Below, piece by piece: positions 7,317 through 16,612 of a DNA stretch of 64,000 bases (the first letter of the stretch is position 1; each line of letters begins with the position of its first letter). The stretch covers positions 1-64,000 of the forward strand of contig DWYP01000010.1 of assembly GCA_019118605.1 (NCBI GenBank), written 5' to 3'. Both the position numbers and the translations under genes were made by a program. This DNA is from Candidatus Alistipes faecavium. Lineage in GTDB: Bacteria; Bacteroidota; Bacteroidia; Bacteroidales; Rikenellaceae. Below the pieces are notes generated by a model. That model was not told where the DNA came from. It worked only from the letters and a program-made list of their open reading frames with translations, and did no database searches.

Positions 7317-7895
7317 TCAGGGCTCCTCGAATTTGGGCTTCAGGATCTCCGAATAGATGACGGCGCGTCGCAGGTCGAATTCCTCGCCGAGGGGCGAATC
7401 GGGCGCTTCCTGTTGCCCGGCGGCCTGCAGGGCTGCCGCGATGTCTGCTTTGGCCTTGGCTTCGTCTCCGGTCTCCGGGGCCGAATTCTTGCGCCGGGCG
7501 CTTGTCCCGGACGAGATTGCCTGCGGGGCGTTCCGCGGCGTTATTTCGGCCTCTGCGGCCCGATTTCGGGGTGTCGGGACGGATGCCGCGCCTTCAGACG
7601 CGCGCTCCCGCCCTGCCGCTTTGTCCGCGGACGTTTCCGGGTGCCGCGGCGTCCGGGGTGCGGCGGGCCTTGCCGTGGGGGTCGGCAGGGTGTCGAAAAT
7701 GTCGGGGATGCCGGGGATGCCGGGGATGCCGGATTCTTCGCGCCGGGGCTCCTCCTCTTCCTCCTCCGACGAGGGCCACGCCTCCCCGGTGTGCGGAGTG
7801 CCCTTTCCGCGGCTCTTTTGTGCCTTCGATACGTAGTTCGAAGCCACAAAGCCGATGATTACCAGCACCCAAAGGATTGTTCCGAAATCTCCCAT
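7317..7895 (-). CDS. Single-pass membrane protein with long disordered tail, unknown function
   Basis: The start at 7895 (MGDFGTILWVLV) is chosen because it begins a single transmembrane helix (residues 5-21) 17 bases after the upstream RSH gene; the longer listed ORF is a frame running antisense to nothing meaningful inside spoT. After the helix come a polyglutamate run, three IPG/IPD repeats, a long Ala/Pro/Arg-rich low-complexity region and a more ordered C-terminal end (DLRRAVIYSEILKPKFEEP). It looks like the last gene of the recA-spoT operon. I do not recognise a family beyond a general resemblance to short membrane proteins next to rsh in Bacteroidota. Confidence 0.65.
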   Translation of the reverse strand: MGDFGTILWVLVIIGFVASNYVSKAQKSRGKGTPHTGEAWPSSEEEEEEPRREESGIPGIPGIPDIFDTLPTPTARPAAPRTPRHPETSADKAAGRERASEGAASVPTPRNRAAEAEITPRNAPQAISSGTSARRKNSAPETGDEAKAKADIAAALQAAGQQEAPDSPLGEEFDLRRAVIYSEILKPKFEEP

Positions 7896-7912
7896 CTTCT
7901 TCTTCCTCCCTG

Positions 7913-10129
7913 TCAGTTGATCATGCGTTTGACACTCTCTATGCCCTTGATCTGGCGCAGTTTGTCCATCAGGGCGTTCAGGCTCTCGGCGTCCTTGACG
8001 TAAAGGCTGACGCTGCCCTCGAATACGCCGTCGTGGCTGTGGATGTTCACCTCGCGGATATTGATGTTGAAGTCGGTGCTCACCGTGCGTGCGAGGTCGA
8101 GCAGGAGGCCCTGGCGGTCTATTCCGCGCAACTCGGTGGCCACGAGGTACGACATGGCCTTGTGCTGCGACCACTTGATCTCCTCCTTGACGATGTTTTT
8201 TCCGTATTGTGCGGCCAGGCGGTTCAGTTCGTCGCACGTGGCCTTGTGGACGATGATGTTTCCCGTCGCGGGGTCATGGTATCCGATGACCTTGTCTCCG
8301 GGAATGGGCTTGCAGCACTCGGCGATGACGAACTGCGGCTCCGCGGCGGGAGAGTCGGCTGCCGGGGCGATGTCGCCGGGTGCGGAGTCGTCGCCCTCCT
8401 CCTCCTCTTTTTGGGGGATGAAGAGTGTCCAGAACTTCAGGATCTTGCTTTTGGAGTTGACCTTGAGGGCCTTGTCGAGGTTGTCGAGCGAGACGATGCC
8501 GGCTCCGATCTTGCTGTAGAGCTCCTCCTTGTTGTTGCTGTCGTAGATGGGTATGATCTTGCGCAGGACGCGTCCGCTGAGCTTGACATTCAGCGACTTC
8601 ATCTTCTCGTCGAGCATCTGCATGCCGCGTTCGATGTTGTTCTGCCGCTCGCGCTTGAGGAAACTCTTGATCGCCTGCTTGGCCTTTGCCGTGGTGACGA
8701 TGTCGAGCCATTCGGGCTTCGGGCGCGCGTTGTCGGCGGTGATGATCTCGATCTGGTCTCCGCTGTTGATCTGCGTGGTGATGGGCTCGAGCTTGTGGTT
8801 GATCTTTGCGCTGATGGCGTTGTTTCCGATCTTCGAGTGGATGTCGTACGCGAAGTCGAGGGCCGTAGCGCCGTAAGGCATCTTCCGGACTTCGCCCTTC
8901 GGTGTAAACACCACGATTTCAGACGTATAGAGCGATAGCTTGAAGTTATCCAGGAAGTCCACGGCATTCTCCGTCGGGCTGTTCAGCGCCGCGCGGATCT
9001 GCTTGAGCCACTTGTCGAATTCGTCCTCGTCCTGCGAGATGGTGGCATGCTTGTATTTCCAGTGTGCGGCGAATCCGCGCTCGGCGATATCTTCCATGCG
9101 CTGCGTGCGGATCTGCACCTCGACCCAGACTCCGTCGGGCCCCATGACCGTCGAATGCAGGGCCTCGTACCCGTTGGCCTTGGGCATCGAGATCCAGTCC
9201 CGCAGCCGGTCGGGCTTCGGGGTGTAGATGTCGGTGATCGTCGAATAGATCTGCCAGCACTGGGTCTTTTCGGATGGGAACGGCAGGGGCTTGAAGACGA
9301 TGCGTATGGCAAACAGGTCGTAGATCTCCTCGAAGGGTATCTGCTTGCGCTGCATCTTGCTCCAGATCGAATAGACGCTCTTCACACGCCCGGAGATCTC
9401 GTAGTTGAAATTGTCGCGGTTGAGCGCGGCGATGATCGGGGCGTTGAACTTGTCGATGAACTCCCGGCGTGAGGCCTCGCTCTCCTGGAGTTTCTGCGTG
9501 ATCTCGGCGTACTGCTGCGGGAAGCGGTACTTCATGCAGAGATCCTCCAGTTCGCTCTTGATCGAATAGAGGCCGAGACGGTACGCCAGCGGCGCAAAGA
9601 GGTAGATGGTCTCCCCTGTGATCTTGATCTGCTTGTTCAGGGGCATGGCGCCGAGCGTGCGCATGTTGTGGAGCCGGTCGGCGATCTTGATGAGGATCAC
9701 GCGCACGTCGTCCGAAAGGGTGAGCAGCACCTTGCGGAAATACTCCGCCTGCTCGGAGGTGTCGGCGTTGAAGACCCCGGACATCTTCGTGAGGCCGTCG
9801 ACCATCGAGGCGATCTTGGGCCCGAAGATTCGCTCCATGTCCTCGACGGTGTATTCGGTGTCCTCGACGACGTCGTGGAGCAGGGCTGCGACGACCGACT
9901 TGACGCCGAGCCCGATCTCCTCGATGACGATCTTTGCTACTGCAATAGGATGCAGGAGGTAAGGCTCGCCGGACCGGCGCCTCACCCCCTCGTGGGCCTC
10001 TTTGGCCAGGAAAAATGCCCGTTTTATCAGGTTCCAGTCCTCGTCGTTCTTGCAGATCTTGGTGCACGACAGCAGGAGGTCGTCCCATTTTTCCTTTATC
10101 AAGGCTTCATCCTCGGCAGTATATCCCAT
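7913..10129 (-). CDS. RelA/SpoT homologue, bifunctional (p)ppGpp synthetase/hydrolase
   Basis: A 738-aa RSH enzyme that makes and degrades the stringent-response alarmones. The HD hydrolase domain (about residues 40-190) shows HDVVEDTEY with the His-Asp pair at 85-86, suggesting an active hydrolase. The synthetase domain (about 235-360) has RLRDWISMPKANGYEALH and the EVQIRTQRM block. A TGS domain (about 400-465, starting IVVFTPKGEVRKMPYG) and a C-terminal ACT domain (about 665-738) complete it. It follows recA by 5 bases and precedes the small membrane gene by 17, so the three are probably co-transcribed. Bacteroidota often carry more than one RSH, so I leave the symbol open. Confidence 0.96.
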   Translation of the reverse strand: MGYTAEDEALIKEKWDDLLLSCTKICKNDEDWNLIKRAFFLAKEAHEGVRRRSGEPYLLHPIAVAKIVIEEIGLGVKSVVAALLHDVVEDTEYTVEDMERIFGPKIASMVDGLTKMSGVFNADTSEQAEYFRKVLLTLSDDVRVILIKIADRLHNMRTLGAMPLNKQIKITGETIYLFAPLAYRLGLYSIKSELEDLCMKYRFPQQYAEITQKLQESEASRREFIDKFNAPIIAALNRDNFNYEISGRVKSVYSIWSKMQRKQIPFEEIYDLFAIRIVFKPLPFPSEKTQCWQIYSTITDIYTPKPDRLRDWISMPKANGYEALHSTVMGPDGVWVEVQIRTQRMEDIAERGFAAHWKYKHATISQDEDEFDKWLKQIRAALNSPTENAVDFLDNFKLSLYTSEIVVFTPKGEVRKMPYGATALDFAYDIHSKIGNNAISAKINHKLEPITTQINSGDQIEIITADNARPKPEWLDIVTTAKAKQAIKSFLKRERQNNIERGMQMLDEKMKSLNVKLSGRVLRKIIPIYDSNNKEELYSKIGAGIVSLDNLDKALKVNSKSKILKFWTLFIPQKEEEEGDDSAPGDIAPAADSPAAEPQFVIAECCKPIPGDKVIGYHDPATGNIIVHKATCDELNRLAAQYGKNIVKEEIKWSQHKAMSYLVATELRGIDRQGLLLDLARTVSTDFNINIREVNIHSHDGVFEGSVSLYVKDAESLNALMDKLRQIKGIESVKRMIN

Positions 10130-10134
10130 AGGCG

Positions 10135-11151
10135 TTACTCCTTAATCGGGTTTTTGAGCGCTTCGCGGACCTTCGCTTCGATTTCCGCGGCGAGTGCCTC
10201 GTTGTTTTTCAGCAGCTCCTTCACGGCGTCGCGTCCCTGACCGATCTTCTGGTCGCCGTATGAGAACCACGACCCGGCCTTCTTGATGATTCCGTAGTCG
10301 ACGCCCAGGTCGATGATTTCGCCGATCTTGGAGATGCCTTCGCCGAACATGATGTCGAACTCCGCGCGTTTGAACGGGGGTGCGACCTTGTTCTTCACGA
10401 CCTTGACTTTCGTGCGGGTTCCGAGCTGCTCGTCGCCGTCCTTGATGACCGAGACGCGTCGGATGTCGATGCGCACCGAGGCGTAGAACTTCAGGGCGTT
10501 TCCTCCGGTTGTGGTTTCGGGGTTTCCGTAGACGATTCCGATCTTGTCGCGGAGCTGGTTGATGAAGATGCAGACGGTCTTGGTCTTGGAGATGCTCGAG
10601 GTGAGCTTGCGCAGGGCCTGCGACATGAGGCGGGCCTGGAGTCCCATCTTCGCGTCGCCCATTTCGCCTTCGATCTCGGCCTTGGGGGTCAGGGCGGCCA
10701 CCGAGTCGATGACGATGATGTCGATGGCGCTCGAGCGGATCAGGGAGTCTGCGATTTCGAGAGCCTGCTCGCCGTTGTCGGGCTGTGAGATCAGGAGGTT
10801 GTCGACATCTACGCCGAGTTTCTGTGCGTAGAAGCTGTCGAAGGCGTGCTCGGCGTCGATGAAGGCCGCGATTCCTCCGGCCTTCTGGGCCTCGGCGATG
10901 GCGTGGATTGCCAGGGTGGTCTTACCCGACGACTCGGGGCCGTAAATCTCGATGACGCGCCCCTTGGGATACCCTCCGACCCCGAGTGCCATGTCGAGGG
11001 TGATCGATCCGGTGGGGATTACGGGGATGTCGTTGACCTCCGCGCTGTTCATGCGCATGATCGACCCTTTGCCGAAATCCTTTTCTATTTTTTGCATGAC
11101 GGCGTCCAAGACCTTGAGCTTGTCCGCGTTTACCTGTACTTTTTCTGCCAT
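10135..11151 (-). CDS. recA: RecA recombinase
   Basis: A 338-aa RecA of normal length. The Walker A loop GPESSGKTT is near residue 70, the FIDAEHAFD block near 95, and Walker B is [10 protein letters not shown]. The DNA-binding L2 region ends in INQLRDKIG followed by [19 protein letters not shown]. It polymerises on single-stranded DNA for recombination and SOS induction. No clear LexA box is visible upstream. The 63-base gap to the hypothetical gene before it has no obvious terminator, so it may share transcripts with bcp. Confidence 0.99.
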   Translation of the reverse strand: MAEKVQVNADKLKVLDAVMQKIEKDFGKGSIMRMNSAEVNDIPVIPTGSITLDMALGVGGYPKGRVIEIYGPESSGKTTLAIHAIAEAQKAGGIAAFIDAEHAFDSFYAQKLGVDVDNLLISQPDNGEQALEIADSLIRSSAIDIIVIDSVAALTPKAEIEGEMGDAKMGLQARLMSQALRKLTSSISKTKTVCIFINQLRDKIGIVYGNPETTTGGNALKFYASVRIDIRRVSVIKDGDEQLGTRTKVKVVKNKVAPPFKRAEFDIMFGEGISKIGEIIDLGVDYGIIKKAGSWFSYGDQKIGQGRDAVKELLKNNEALAAEIEAKVREALKNPIKE

Positions 11152-11214
11152 ATTTCTCTTTTGTTGTTGTCCCGGCTTGTCCGGGTTTGTGTTCGTTTTG
11201 TTGTCTTTCGTCTC

Positions 11215-11766
11215 TTATCGGTTCGCCCGGCGCATCCGGTCGAGGGCCCGCTGCTGATCCGTGCGCTTGTCGGCCCGGGCATCCCGGCGCATCGGGAAGG
11301 AGAGGTTGCGGGCATCCAGCTCCCGGTCCGGATAGGGACTCCAGTTGCCGTTGTTTCCGACGCTGAACCTCCAGTCCCCGACCTCCACCGACGGATCCTG
11401 GGGCTTCGAGCTCCGGGGCGCCTGCTGCGCGGCCTCCATCGTCTGACGGATGGCCCGTTCACGCAGGGTGCGGCGGATGCGCATGCGGGCCTGGAGGATC
11501 GGGTCGCTCTGCTCGCGGATCAGCGGCAGGTACTCCTCCACGGAGGGCAGGCGGAGTTCCATCTCCCCTGCCGCGTCGTGCGCCATCTCCCCGAGCGGGG
11601 CCGATGCTTCGAGTCCCCGGGGGTTGTCCGGGAGCTCCTGCGCCCGGGCCGGGAGAGCGCCGCCCGCGGCTCCGAGGAGCAGCAGCCCCGCTGCGAGCGC
11701 TCCGGACTTCCGGAACCCCGCACCCGTGCGGCGGCGGGAGGCTGAACGGTCGGACGGTGCTTTCAT
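11215..11766 (-). CDS. Exported hypothetical protein
   Basis: I chose the ATG at 11766 because the longer listed ORF would overlap the bcp gene; from here the protein begins with an arginine-rich stretch and a hydrophobic core (ALAAGLLLLGAAGG) ending in LPARAQ, a typical signal peptide. The mature 140 residues are charged and helix-prone, with an SVEEYLPLI segment and a basic C-terminus (DRMRRANR). No family recognised. It lies between bcp and recA in the same direction. Confidence 0.6.
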   Translation of the reverse strand: MKAPSDRSASRRRTGAGFRKSGALAAGLLLLGAAGGALPARAQELPDNPRGLEASAPLGEMAHDAAGEMELRLPSVEEYLPLIREQSDPILQARMRIRRTLRERAIRQTMEAAQQAPRSSKPQDPSVEVGDWRFSVGNNGNWSPYPDRELDARNLSFPMRRDARADKRTDQQRALDRMRRANR

Positions 11767-11794
11767 TTCCGTTTCGGGTTGCTTGTTTCTTGTG

Positions 11795-12259
11795 CTACTC
11801 CTTATAGGCGTCGGCAATCTGGCGGTAGTGGTTTTTGGTGTCCACCTTGCGGAAGATCTTCTCGATGCGGCCTTCGGCGTCGAGGACGAAGGTCGTGCGC
11901 ACGACGCCCATGTATTTGCGTCCGTACATCGATTTCTCGGCCCATACGCCGAAAGCCTCGCATACCGAGTGGTCGGTGTCGGCCAGCAGGGTGAAGTTCA
12001 GCTCGTGCTTCGCGCAGAAACTGCGGTGGGAGCTTTCGCTGTCGGGGCTCACGCCCACGATGCGGAAACCCATGCGTGCGAGCTCGTCCTTTCCGTCGCG
12101 AAGGCTCTTTGCCTCGAGCGTGCATCCCGAGGTGTTGTCCTTGGGATAGAAGTAGAGGATCGTGCGCTGTCCGCGGAGGTCGGTGCTCGCAAAGGGCTCA
12201 CCGTCCTGGGTGGTCGAGCGGAATTCGGGAGCCCTGTCCCCTTCCTGCAACTGTGCCAT
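11795..12259 (-). CDS. bcp: Thiol peroxidase of the Bcp/PrxQ group
   Basis: A 154-aa cytoplasmic peroxiredoxin that reduces peroxides. The peroxidatic cysteine is Cys46 in KDNTSGCTLEAK, with the conserved FYPKD before it and a late arginine in VVRTTFVLD. The usual resolving cysteine five residues on (as in CTxxAC of E. coli Bcp) is replaced by Lys51, so this is a 1-Cys-type variant or uses another cysteine such as SFCAKH (about residue 82) or SVCEAF. A TATCTTTG element precedes it at 12288-12295. Confidence 0.93.
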   Translation of the reverse strand: MAQLQEGDRAPEFRSTTQDGEPFASTDLRGQRTILYFYPKDNTSGCTLEAKSLRDGKDELARMGFRIVGVSPDSESSHRSFCAKHELNFTLLADTDHSVCEAFGVWAEKSMYGRKYMGVVRTTFVLDAEGRIEKIFRKVDTKNHYRQIADAYKE

Positions 12260-12287
12260 AACGTTCCGATAAGTCGATAATACTTTT

Positions 12288-12295
12288 CAAAGATA
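12288..12295 (-). promoter_or_regulatory. -7 element for bcp
   Basis: Reads TATCTTTG on the minus strand, 29 bases before the bcp ATG, in a locally AT-rich gap. Confidence 0.6.
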
Positions 12296-12342
12296 GTAAA
12301 AATCCCGATATGTCTGACGATTCCCGGACACTTTTTTGCCGC

Positions 12343-12555
12343 CTAATCCCACTGGTATGTCACTTCGATCTGCTCGTTGAACTCCTCCTGCGAGGGGTTT
12401 ATCCGGCGGCGGCATGCCGGGCATCGGATGACGGTCTGGGTTTCGACATACTCTCCGCATCCCACGCACATGGGCAGGATGCCGTATCCGGGCTGCATGT
12501 AGTGGTCGAACTGCGCACCGCAGTGCTTGCATCTGATCTTGTAGGCTGTTCCCAT
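12343..12555 (-). CDS. Small zinc-ribbon protein
   Basis: A 70-aa protein with three CxxC knuckles: Cys9/12 (CKHC), Cys30/33 (CVGC) and Cys45/48 (CPAC). Two of them can form one zinc ribbon and the third may belong to an additional or alternative site. The C-terminus is acidic (SQEEFNEQIEVTYQWD). Small ribbons of this sort are common as nucleic-acid or protein-binding modules, but no function can be assigned. It is a stand-alone gene between bcp and the phosphatase-like gene. Confidence 0.75.
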   Translation of the reverse strand: MGTAYKIRCKHCGAQFDHYMQPGYGILPMCVGCGEYVETQTVIRCPACRRRINPSQEEFNEQIEVTYQWD

Positions 12556-12669
12556 AGCTGTACGTTTTTATTGGTTCACACTGCAAAGGAACGGCGCCGC
12601 AGTGACAACTTGTGACACCACAAAAAAAAGATCGCACGCAACGGGAAAATTATTATGCGGCGGGGCGCG

Positions 12670-13890
12670 TTACTTCCTGACCCAGCGGTTCAGATGGTTG
12701 GAAGGAGTGGAGAGCACGAACTTGAAGAACCCCGTGTCGGGCATGCGCGCACCCTCCACGCGGAAACTTTCGTCGGAGGCCGGGACACGCCCGAGCTCGA
12801 TCCAGCACTCCTTGCCCCCGGTGCGGAAGAGGTTGTCGGCGGCCCCCCATACGGTGACCTCCGCCCCGGGATTCAGACACTCCCACGTGAGGATGATGTC
12901 GTCGTCATAGGGCATGCTCCCCATGCAGGCGATGTCCACCTGCCCGATGAACGGCATGCCGTCCTGCTCCCAGAGGACGTCGCGCGGGACGTCGAACCCC
13001 ATGAAGCGGCAGATCGAGGGCGCAATATCGGTGATGGCCAGCCCGGGGCTGTGGAAATGGCTGTTCACGGGGCGGTTCGTCGCCACCCAGGTGGTTCTTT
13101 CGCGCGCCGACTGCCCGCCGTGACCGTATCCGTTCTCCGTGCGTCCGTGGTCGGTCGTGACCACCACCATCCACTCCTCGTCGAAGTGCTCCTCACGGTA
13201 GCGGACAGCCTCCCAGATTTCTCCGATCTGCCGGTCGGCCTTCAGGGTGTATTCGTCGAAGAAGGCGCCGTTTCCCTCGAAATGCCCGGCGTCGTCGGTG
13301 TACCACAGATAGACCCAGCTCAGGTCGGGGGCGTCGTTCGCAATCCCCCGGGCGGCTTCGCGGGCGACGTGCTCGTCGATGTCGAAGATCTGCAGATCCT
13401 TCTCCCGCTTCGGGAAGCGCACGGTGTCGAGCTCGTAGCCGTCGCACACGAAGTCGATCTTCAGGTGCCCGGTCTCGGGCTTTCCCTCGCCGAGCAGCAC
13501 CGTGCGGTTGTCGGTCCAGCTCGAATAGAGTGCCGTGCGGAACTCCTTCGGCTGCTCCTTGGCGATGCGGAAGATCGTCCAGTAGTTGTAGTTGGGCTTC
13601 AGGTCGGAGTTCCCGTCGACGTTGTGCTTGTTCATCCATGTGGCCGTCAGGAGGTTCGTGTACCCGATGGCCGAGATGGTCGGGGTCTGCGAATAGCCTC
13701 CCACCTCGCCGCCCGTATAGGCGCGTGCGTAGGCGCCGCGTGCGGCGATTTCGTCGATCGCGGGGGTGTGCAGGCGTTCGATCATGTCGGCCGGGACGCC
13801 GTCGACGATGATGAATACGGCCTTTCGGGTTTGGGCGGAGGCCGCTCCGGCCAGGAGCAGGCAGAGCAGAGCAAGGATTCTTGTTTTCAT
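12670..13890 (-). CDS. Exported alkaline-phosphatase-superfamily hydrolase (nucleotide pyrophosphatase-like)
   Basis: A signal peptide (MKTRILALLCLLLAGAASAQ) precedes a 385-residue alkaline phosphatase superfamily domain. Metal ligands are visible as IIVDGVPADM near residue 28, DDAGHFEG near 200 and TTDHGRTENGYGHGG near 247. The likely nucleophile is a threonine in SQTPTISAIGYTN, as in nucleotide pyrophosphatases/phosphodiesterases, which fits a phosphodiester or pyrophosphate substrate better than a monoester. The last 70 residues form a beta-rich tail (VTVWGAADNLF). Location is periplasmic or extracellular. Confidence 0.85.
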   Translation of the reverse strand: MKTRILALLCLLLAGAASAQTRKAVFIIVDGVPADMIERLHTPAIDEIAARGAYARAYTGGEVGGYSQTPTISAIGYTNLLTATWMNKHNVDGNSDLKPNYNYWTIFRIAKEQPKEFRTALYSSWTDNRTVLLGEGKPETGHLKIDFVCDGYELDTVRFPKREKDLQIFDIDEHVAREAARGIANDAPDLSWVYLWYTDDAGHFEGNGAFFDEYTLKADRQIGEIWEAVRYREEHFDEEWMVVVTTDHGRTENGYGHGGQSARERTTWVATNRPVNSHFHSPGLAITDIAPSICRFMGFDVPRDVLWEQDGMPFIGQVDIACMGSMPYDDDIILTWECLNPGAEVTVWGAADNLFRTGGKECWIELGRVPASDESFRVEGARMPDTGFFKFVLSTPSNHLNRWVRK

Positions 13891-13944
13891 GCGGTTGCAG
13901 TTTGGGTCGTGTCGAAAAGATGTTGCGAAGGTCTTCTGGGCGGG

Positions 13945-14490
13945 TCAGTTTCCGATGGGCCGCAGCTCCCCGGTCGTGGAGTCCATGATGTATCCCTTGA
14001 CGACGATGTCGTCGGGGACGAGCGGATGGTTGCGCACCAGGTCGACCGTCTCGAGGACGGCGGCTTCGGTGTCGTCGAACCCGTGGAGCCATTGGTCGAG
14101 GTCGATGCCGCAGTGCTTCATCAGCGAGATGTGCTGCTCGGGGATGCCGCGCTGCTTCATCAGGCGCTGCATCTCGGCGCTGTCCATCCCCTGCACGCCG
14201 CAATGGGTGTGTCCGATGATCATCACCTCCACGACGCCCAGTTCGTAGATGGCCACCAGCAGGCTGCGCACCGTGCTGTCGAAGGGGTTCGTGATCGTGC
14301 CCCCGGCGTTCTTGATGATCTTCACGTCGCCGTTTTTGAATCCGAGGGCCGCGGGGAGCAGCTCCACCAGCCGCGTGTCCATGCACGTCACGATGGCGAT
14401 GCGCTTGTTGGGGTATTTGTCGGTGATGAAGCGCTCGTAGCCCTTCTCGGCCACGAAGCGGCGGTTGTATGCAAGAATCTCGTCAATCAT
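13945..14490 (-). CDS. Beta-class carbonic anhydrase
   Basis: A 181-aa cytoplasmic enzyme interconverting CO2 and bicarbonate. Zinc ligands fit the beta-class pattern: Cys36 in TCMDTR (with the Asp38/Arg40 dyad), His94 and Cys97 in GHTHCG. The length is close to compact type II or Rv1284-like members, which often form dimers or tetramers. It is 21 bases downstream of the WYL regulator and in the same direction, so the two may be co-transcribed. Confidence 0.94.
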   Translation of the reverse strand: MIDEILAYNRRFVAEKGYERFITDKYPNKRIAIVTCMDTRLVELLPAALGFKNGDVKIIKNAGGTITNPFDSTVRSLLVAIYELGVVEVMIIGHTHCGVQGMDSAEMQRLMKQRGIPEQHISLMKHCGIDLDQWLHGFDDTEAAVLETVDLVRNHPLVPDDIVVKGYIMDSTTGELRPIGN

Positions 14491-14511
14491 GTTCCGTTGT
14501 TTTTAAGGGTT

Positions 14512-15408
14512 TTATTTCAGGTTTTCGGCAATATATGCGCGGATGTATTCGGTCAGCTCGGGACACTCCGCGATGCGGATGTCGTCGAGCAGCCCCACGA
14601 CGAAACGCCCCACGCCGGCCATCGAGGCCACCTCGGTGTCGAGCACCCAGCGGCCGTGCCCCAGCGGGCGGACGTCGCGCTCGGCGAGCGGATACTCCTC
14701 GCAGAGGAGGTTGTATGCCAGCAGCCCCATCTCGATCCGAACCCTGTGGCGCACTTCGCCGTGGATGCGGAAGGCGTCGATGAAACCTTCGCGGTGCGCG
14801 TCCCCGTGCTCCCAGGGAACGTCGGTCGGCACCACCTCGCCGATGCGCGCCGTCTTGAAGAGCTTGTTCGCACGGTCCTCGGTGTCGAAGCACCACACCT
14901 GCACGTAGTTGGTCGTGAAGGCGAAGGGCTCGACCCTCCGGTCGCGGACCTCTCCGCCGTGCGCCGACTGGTATCCGTGCAGGATGACCTGCCGCTGCTC
15001 CTCGATGGCCTCGACCAGGCGGCGGATGTTCGGGGCGTTTTTCCCGCGCACGACCGTGTCGGCGAGCGTGCGGTTGTCGTAAACCGAATAGAGTTTTCGC
15101 TTGAGGTTCTGCTTCAGGAGGTTCGTGTCGTCGATGTTCTCGATGGCGCTCTTCAGGATCACGGCCTCCTCCTCCGTAAAGTGCACCAGCTGGGAGATGT
15201 CGCGGAAATGGGGCGACTCCTTGTCGAGGCGGATACAGTCGCCCGACTTCTTGATGACGAATCCCGCTTCGCGGAAGGTGTCGATGTATCGGTAGACGGT
15301 GCGCCGCGACATGTCGAGGCGCTCGGCCAGCTGGTCGACGTTGTAGGTGGTGTTTGCCGTGAGCAGCTTCATGAGCCGCAGCAGGCGTTCGAGTTTCGGC
15401 TGGTCCAT
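14512..15408 (-). CDS. WYL-domain transcriptional regulator
   Basis: A 298-aa regulator. The N-terminal HTH_11-type winged helix (residues 5-60) contains NVDQLAERLDMSRRTVYRYID. The middle and C-terminal part is a WYL-type ligand-sensing domain, with the strand pattern around FAFTTNYVQVWCFDTEDRANKLFKTARI, followed by a C-terminal WCX-like extension (GRWVLDTEVASMAGVGRFVVGLLDD). WYL proteins respond to nucleotides or nucleic acids; the ligand is not readable here. It lies between a TlpA-like gene and carbonic anhydrase. Confidence 0.88.
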   Translation of the reverse strand: MDQPKLERLLRLMKLLTANTTYNVDQLAERLDMSRRTVYRYIDTFREAGFVIKKSGDCIRLDKESPHFRDISQLVHFTEEEAVILKSAIENIDDTNLLKQNLKRKLYSVYDNRTLADTVVRGKNAPNIRRLVEAIEEQRQVILHGYQSAHGGEVRDRRVEPFAFTTNYVQVWCFDTEDRANKLFKTARIGEVVPTDVPWEHGDAHREGFIDAFRIHGEVRHRVRIEMGLLAYNLLCEEYPLAERDVRPLGHGRWVLDTEVASMAGVGRFVVGLLDDIRIAECPELTEYIRAYIAENLK

Positions 15409-15424
15409 GGGTGGTGAGGCGGTT

Positions 15425-16489
15425 TTATTCCATGAGCAGTTGAGCGACTTTCCCGGCGAGGGCCTCGCCGCGAAGGTTCTTGGCGACGATCCTCCCGTCG
15501 CGGGCGTCGATCAGGAAGCAGGCGGGGATGCCGTCGAGCGCATAGTCGTTCCATGCCTCGGTTTCGCGCGGCGCGCGGCCGAATCCCTGATGAATCTGCG
15601 GCCACTCCATACCGTAGGTCTCGATGCACTCGCGCCAGCGTTCGGGCGAGGCGTCGAACGAGACGCCGAAGATCTCGAACCCTTTCGCGGCATATTTTTC
15701 GCGCAGCGCCGCGAGGTGGGGAAACTCCTCCCGGCACGGGCCGCACCACAGGGCCCCGAAGTCGAGCAGCACGTAACGGCATCCCGGGCGGCGGATCACT
15801 TCGCCGAGCGAGAGCGTGTCGCCGCGGGGTGTCTGTCCGGAGATGTCGACACAGGGCCTGCCGATGTCGGTGCGCATCCGGGCGATGCGCGAGCGCAGTT
15901 CGCACAGCCCGGGATGCCGCTGCATTGCCTCGGGGAAGGAGTCCAGCAACGCCGAAACCTCCTCTCCCGATTTCTCCTGCAGCTCCATGTCGAGGAGCGT
16001 CAGGGCCAGGGCGCTGCGGTTCCCGAGCACGATGGCGCGCAACAGGCTGTCGCGGGCCTCGGCGCGGCGGAGCGCCGGGCGGCCGCTGGCCTCGATCTCG
16101 GCGATCCTTCGCGGCAGGTCGTTGTAAAGGTCGTTCTGGGGCGTTCCGGCGAGCAGGAAGACTCCCTCGCCGCGTTTCTCGACGACGATCTCGCCCGATT
16201 CGAGGATGAAGTCCGAGGCGCTGATCTGCACGCCTTCGGCTCCGCGCCCCATATAAAGGTAGGCGCTGACCGGATAGGGATAGCGGCCCTTCATCGTGAA
16301 GGCGTGGTTCTCGATCCGAGCCGAGTCGATGATCTCTTCGTCTGCGGAGGCAAAGGAGAGCACATACATCCACCGCCCGTCGACGAACGATGGATCCTGC
16401 CCCTGAATGGTATAGGAGATTGAGGAGTCGGTGACGCATCCGACCGTCAGCGCGGCGGATGCCAGGGCGGAGGCAAGCGGAATTTTCAT
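15425..16489 (-). CDS. TlpA-like thiol-disulfide oxidoreductase lipoprotein
   Basis: A 354-aa protein with an N-terminal lipobox (LTVGC, Cys18), a DUF4369-like beta-rich domain (about 20-120), a helical linker and a C-terminal thioredoxin-fold domain (about 215-350). The redox motif is WCGPC (Cys249/Cys252), and the cis-proline block is seen as DGIPACFLID. Such lipoproteins are held in the outer or inner membrane facing the periplasm and reduce exported cysteine proteins. A TATCTTTG promoter lies 33 bases before the start. Confidence 0.9.
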   Translation of the reverse strand: MKIPLASALASAALTVGCVTDSSISYTIQGQDPSFVDGRWMYVLSFASADEEIIDSARIENHAFTMKGRYPYPVSAYLYMGRGAEGVQISASDFILESGEIVVEKRGEGVFLLAGTPQNDLYNDLPRRIAEIEASGRPALRRAEARDSLLRAIVLGNRSALALTLLDMELQEKSGEEVSALLDSFPEAMQRHPGLCELRSRIARMRTDIGRPCVDISGQTPRGDTLSLGEVIRRPGCRYVLLDFGALWCGPCREEFPHLAALREKYAAKGFEIFGVSFDASPERWRECIETYGMEWPQIHQGFGRAPRETEAWNDYALDGIPACFLIDARDGRIVAKNLRGEALAGKVAQLLME

Positions 16490-16521
16490 CCTGTTGCTAC
16501 GTTTTTGGGGTTCTGTGCAGG

Positions 16522-16529
16522 CAAAGATA
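16522..16529 (-). promoter_or_regulatory. -7 element for the TlpA-like gene
   Basis: TATCTTTG on the minus strand, immediately after the dnaA terminator hairpin, so the TlpA-like gene is independently transcribed. Confidence 0.65.
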
Positions 16530-16531
16530 CG

Positions 16532-16565
16532 AAAAAAAGTCGTGACAGGGTTCTGTCACGACTTT
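16532..16565 (-). terminator. Intrinsic terminator of dnaA
   Basis: A perfect 13-bp stem (AAAGTCGTGACAG with CTGTCACGACTTT) and a GGTT loop (plus-strand reading), followed on the minus strand by a run of T. Confidence 0.9.
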
Positions 16566-16612
16566 GCGGTGGCGGATATTTCACGGCGGCATTCACTCCC
16601 GCCGTACCCTGG

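Noticed and set aside
12655-15417. 920-codon plus-strand ORF
   Set aside because: Runs antisense to three well-supported genes (hydrolase, carbonic anhydrase, WYL regulator).
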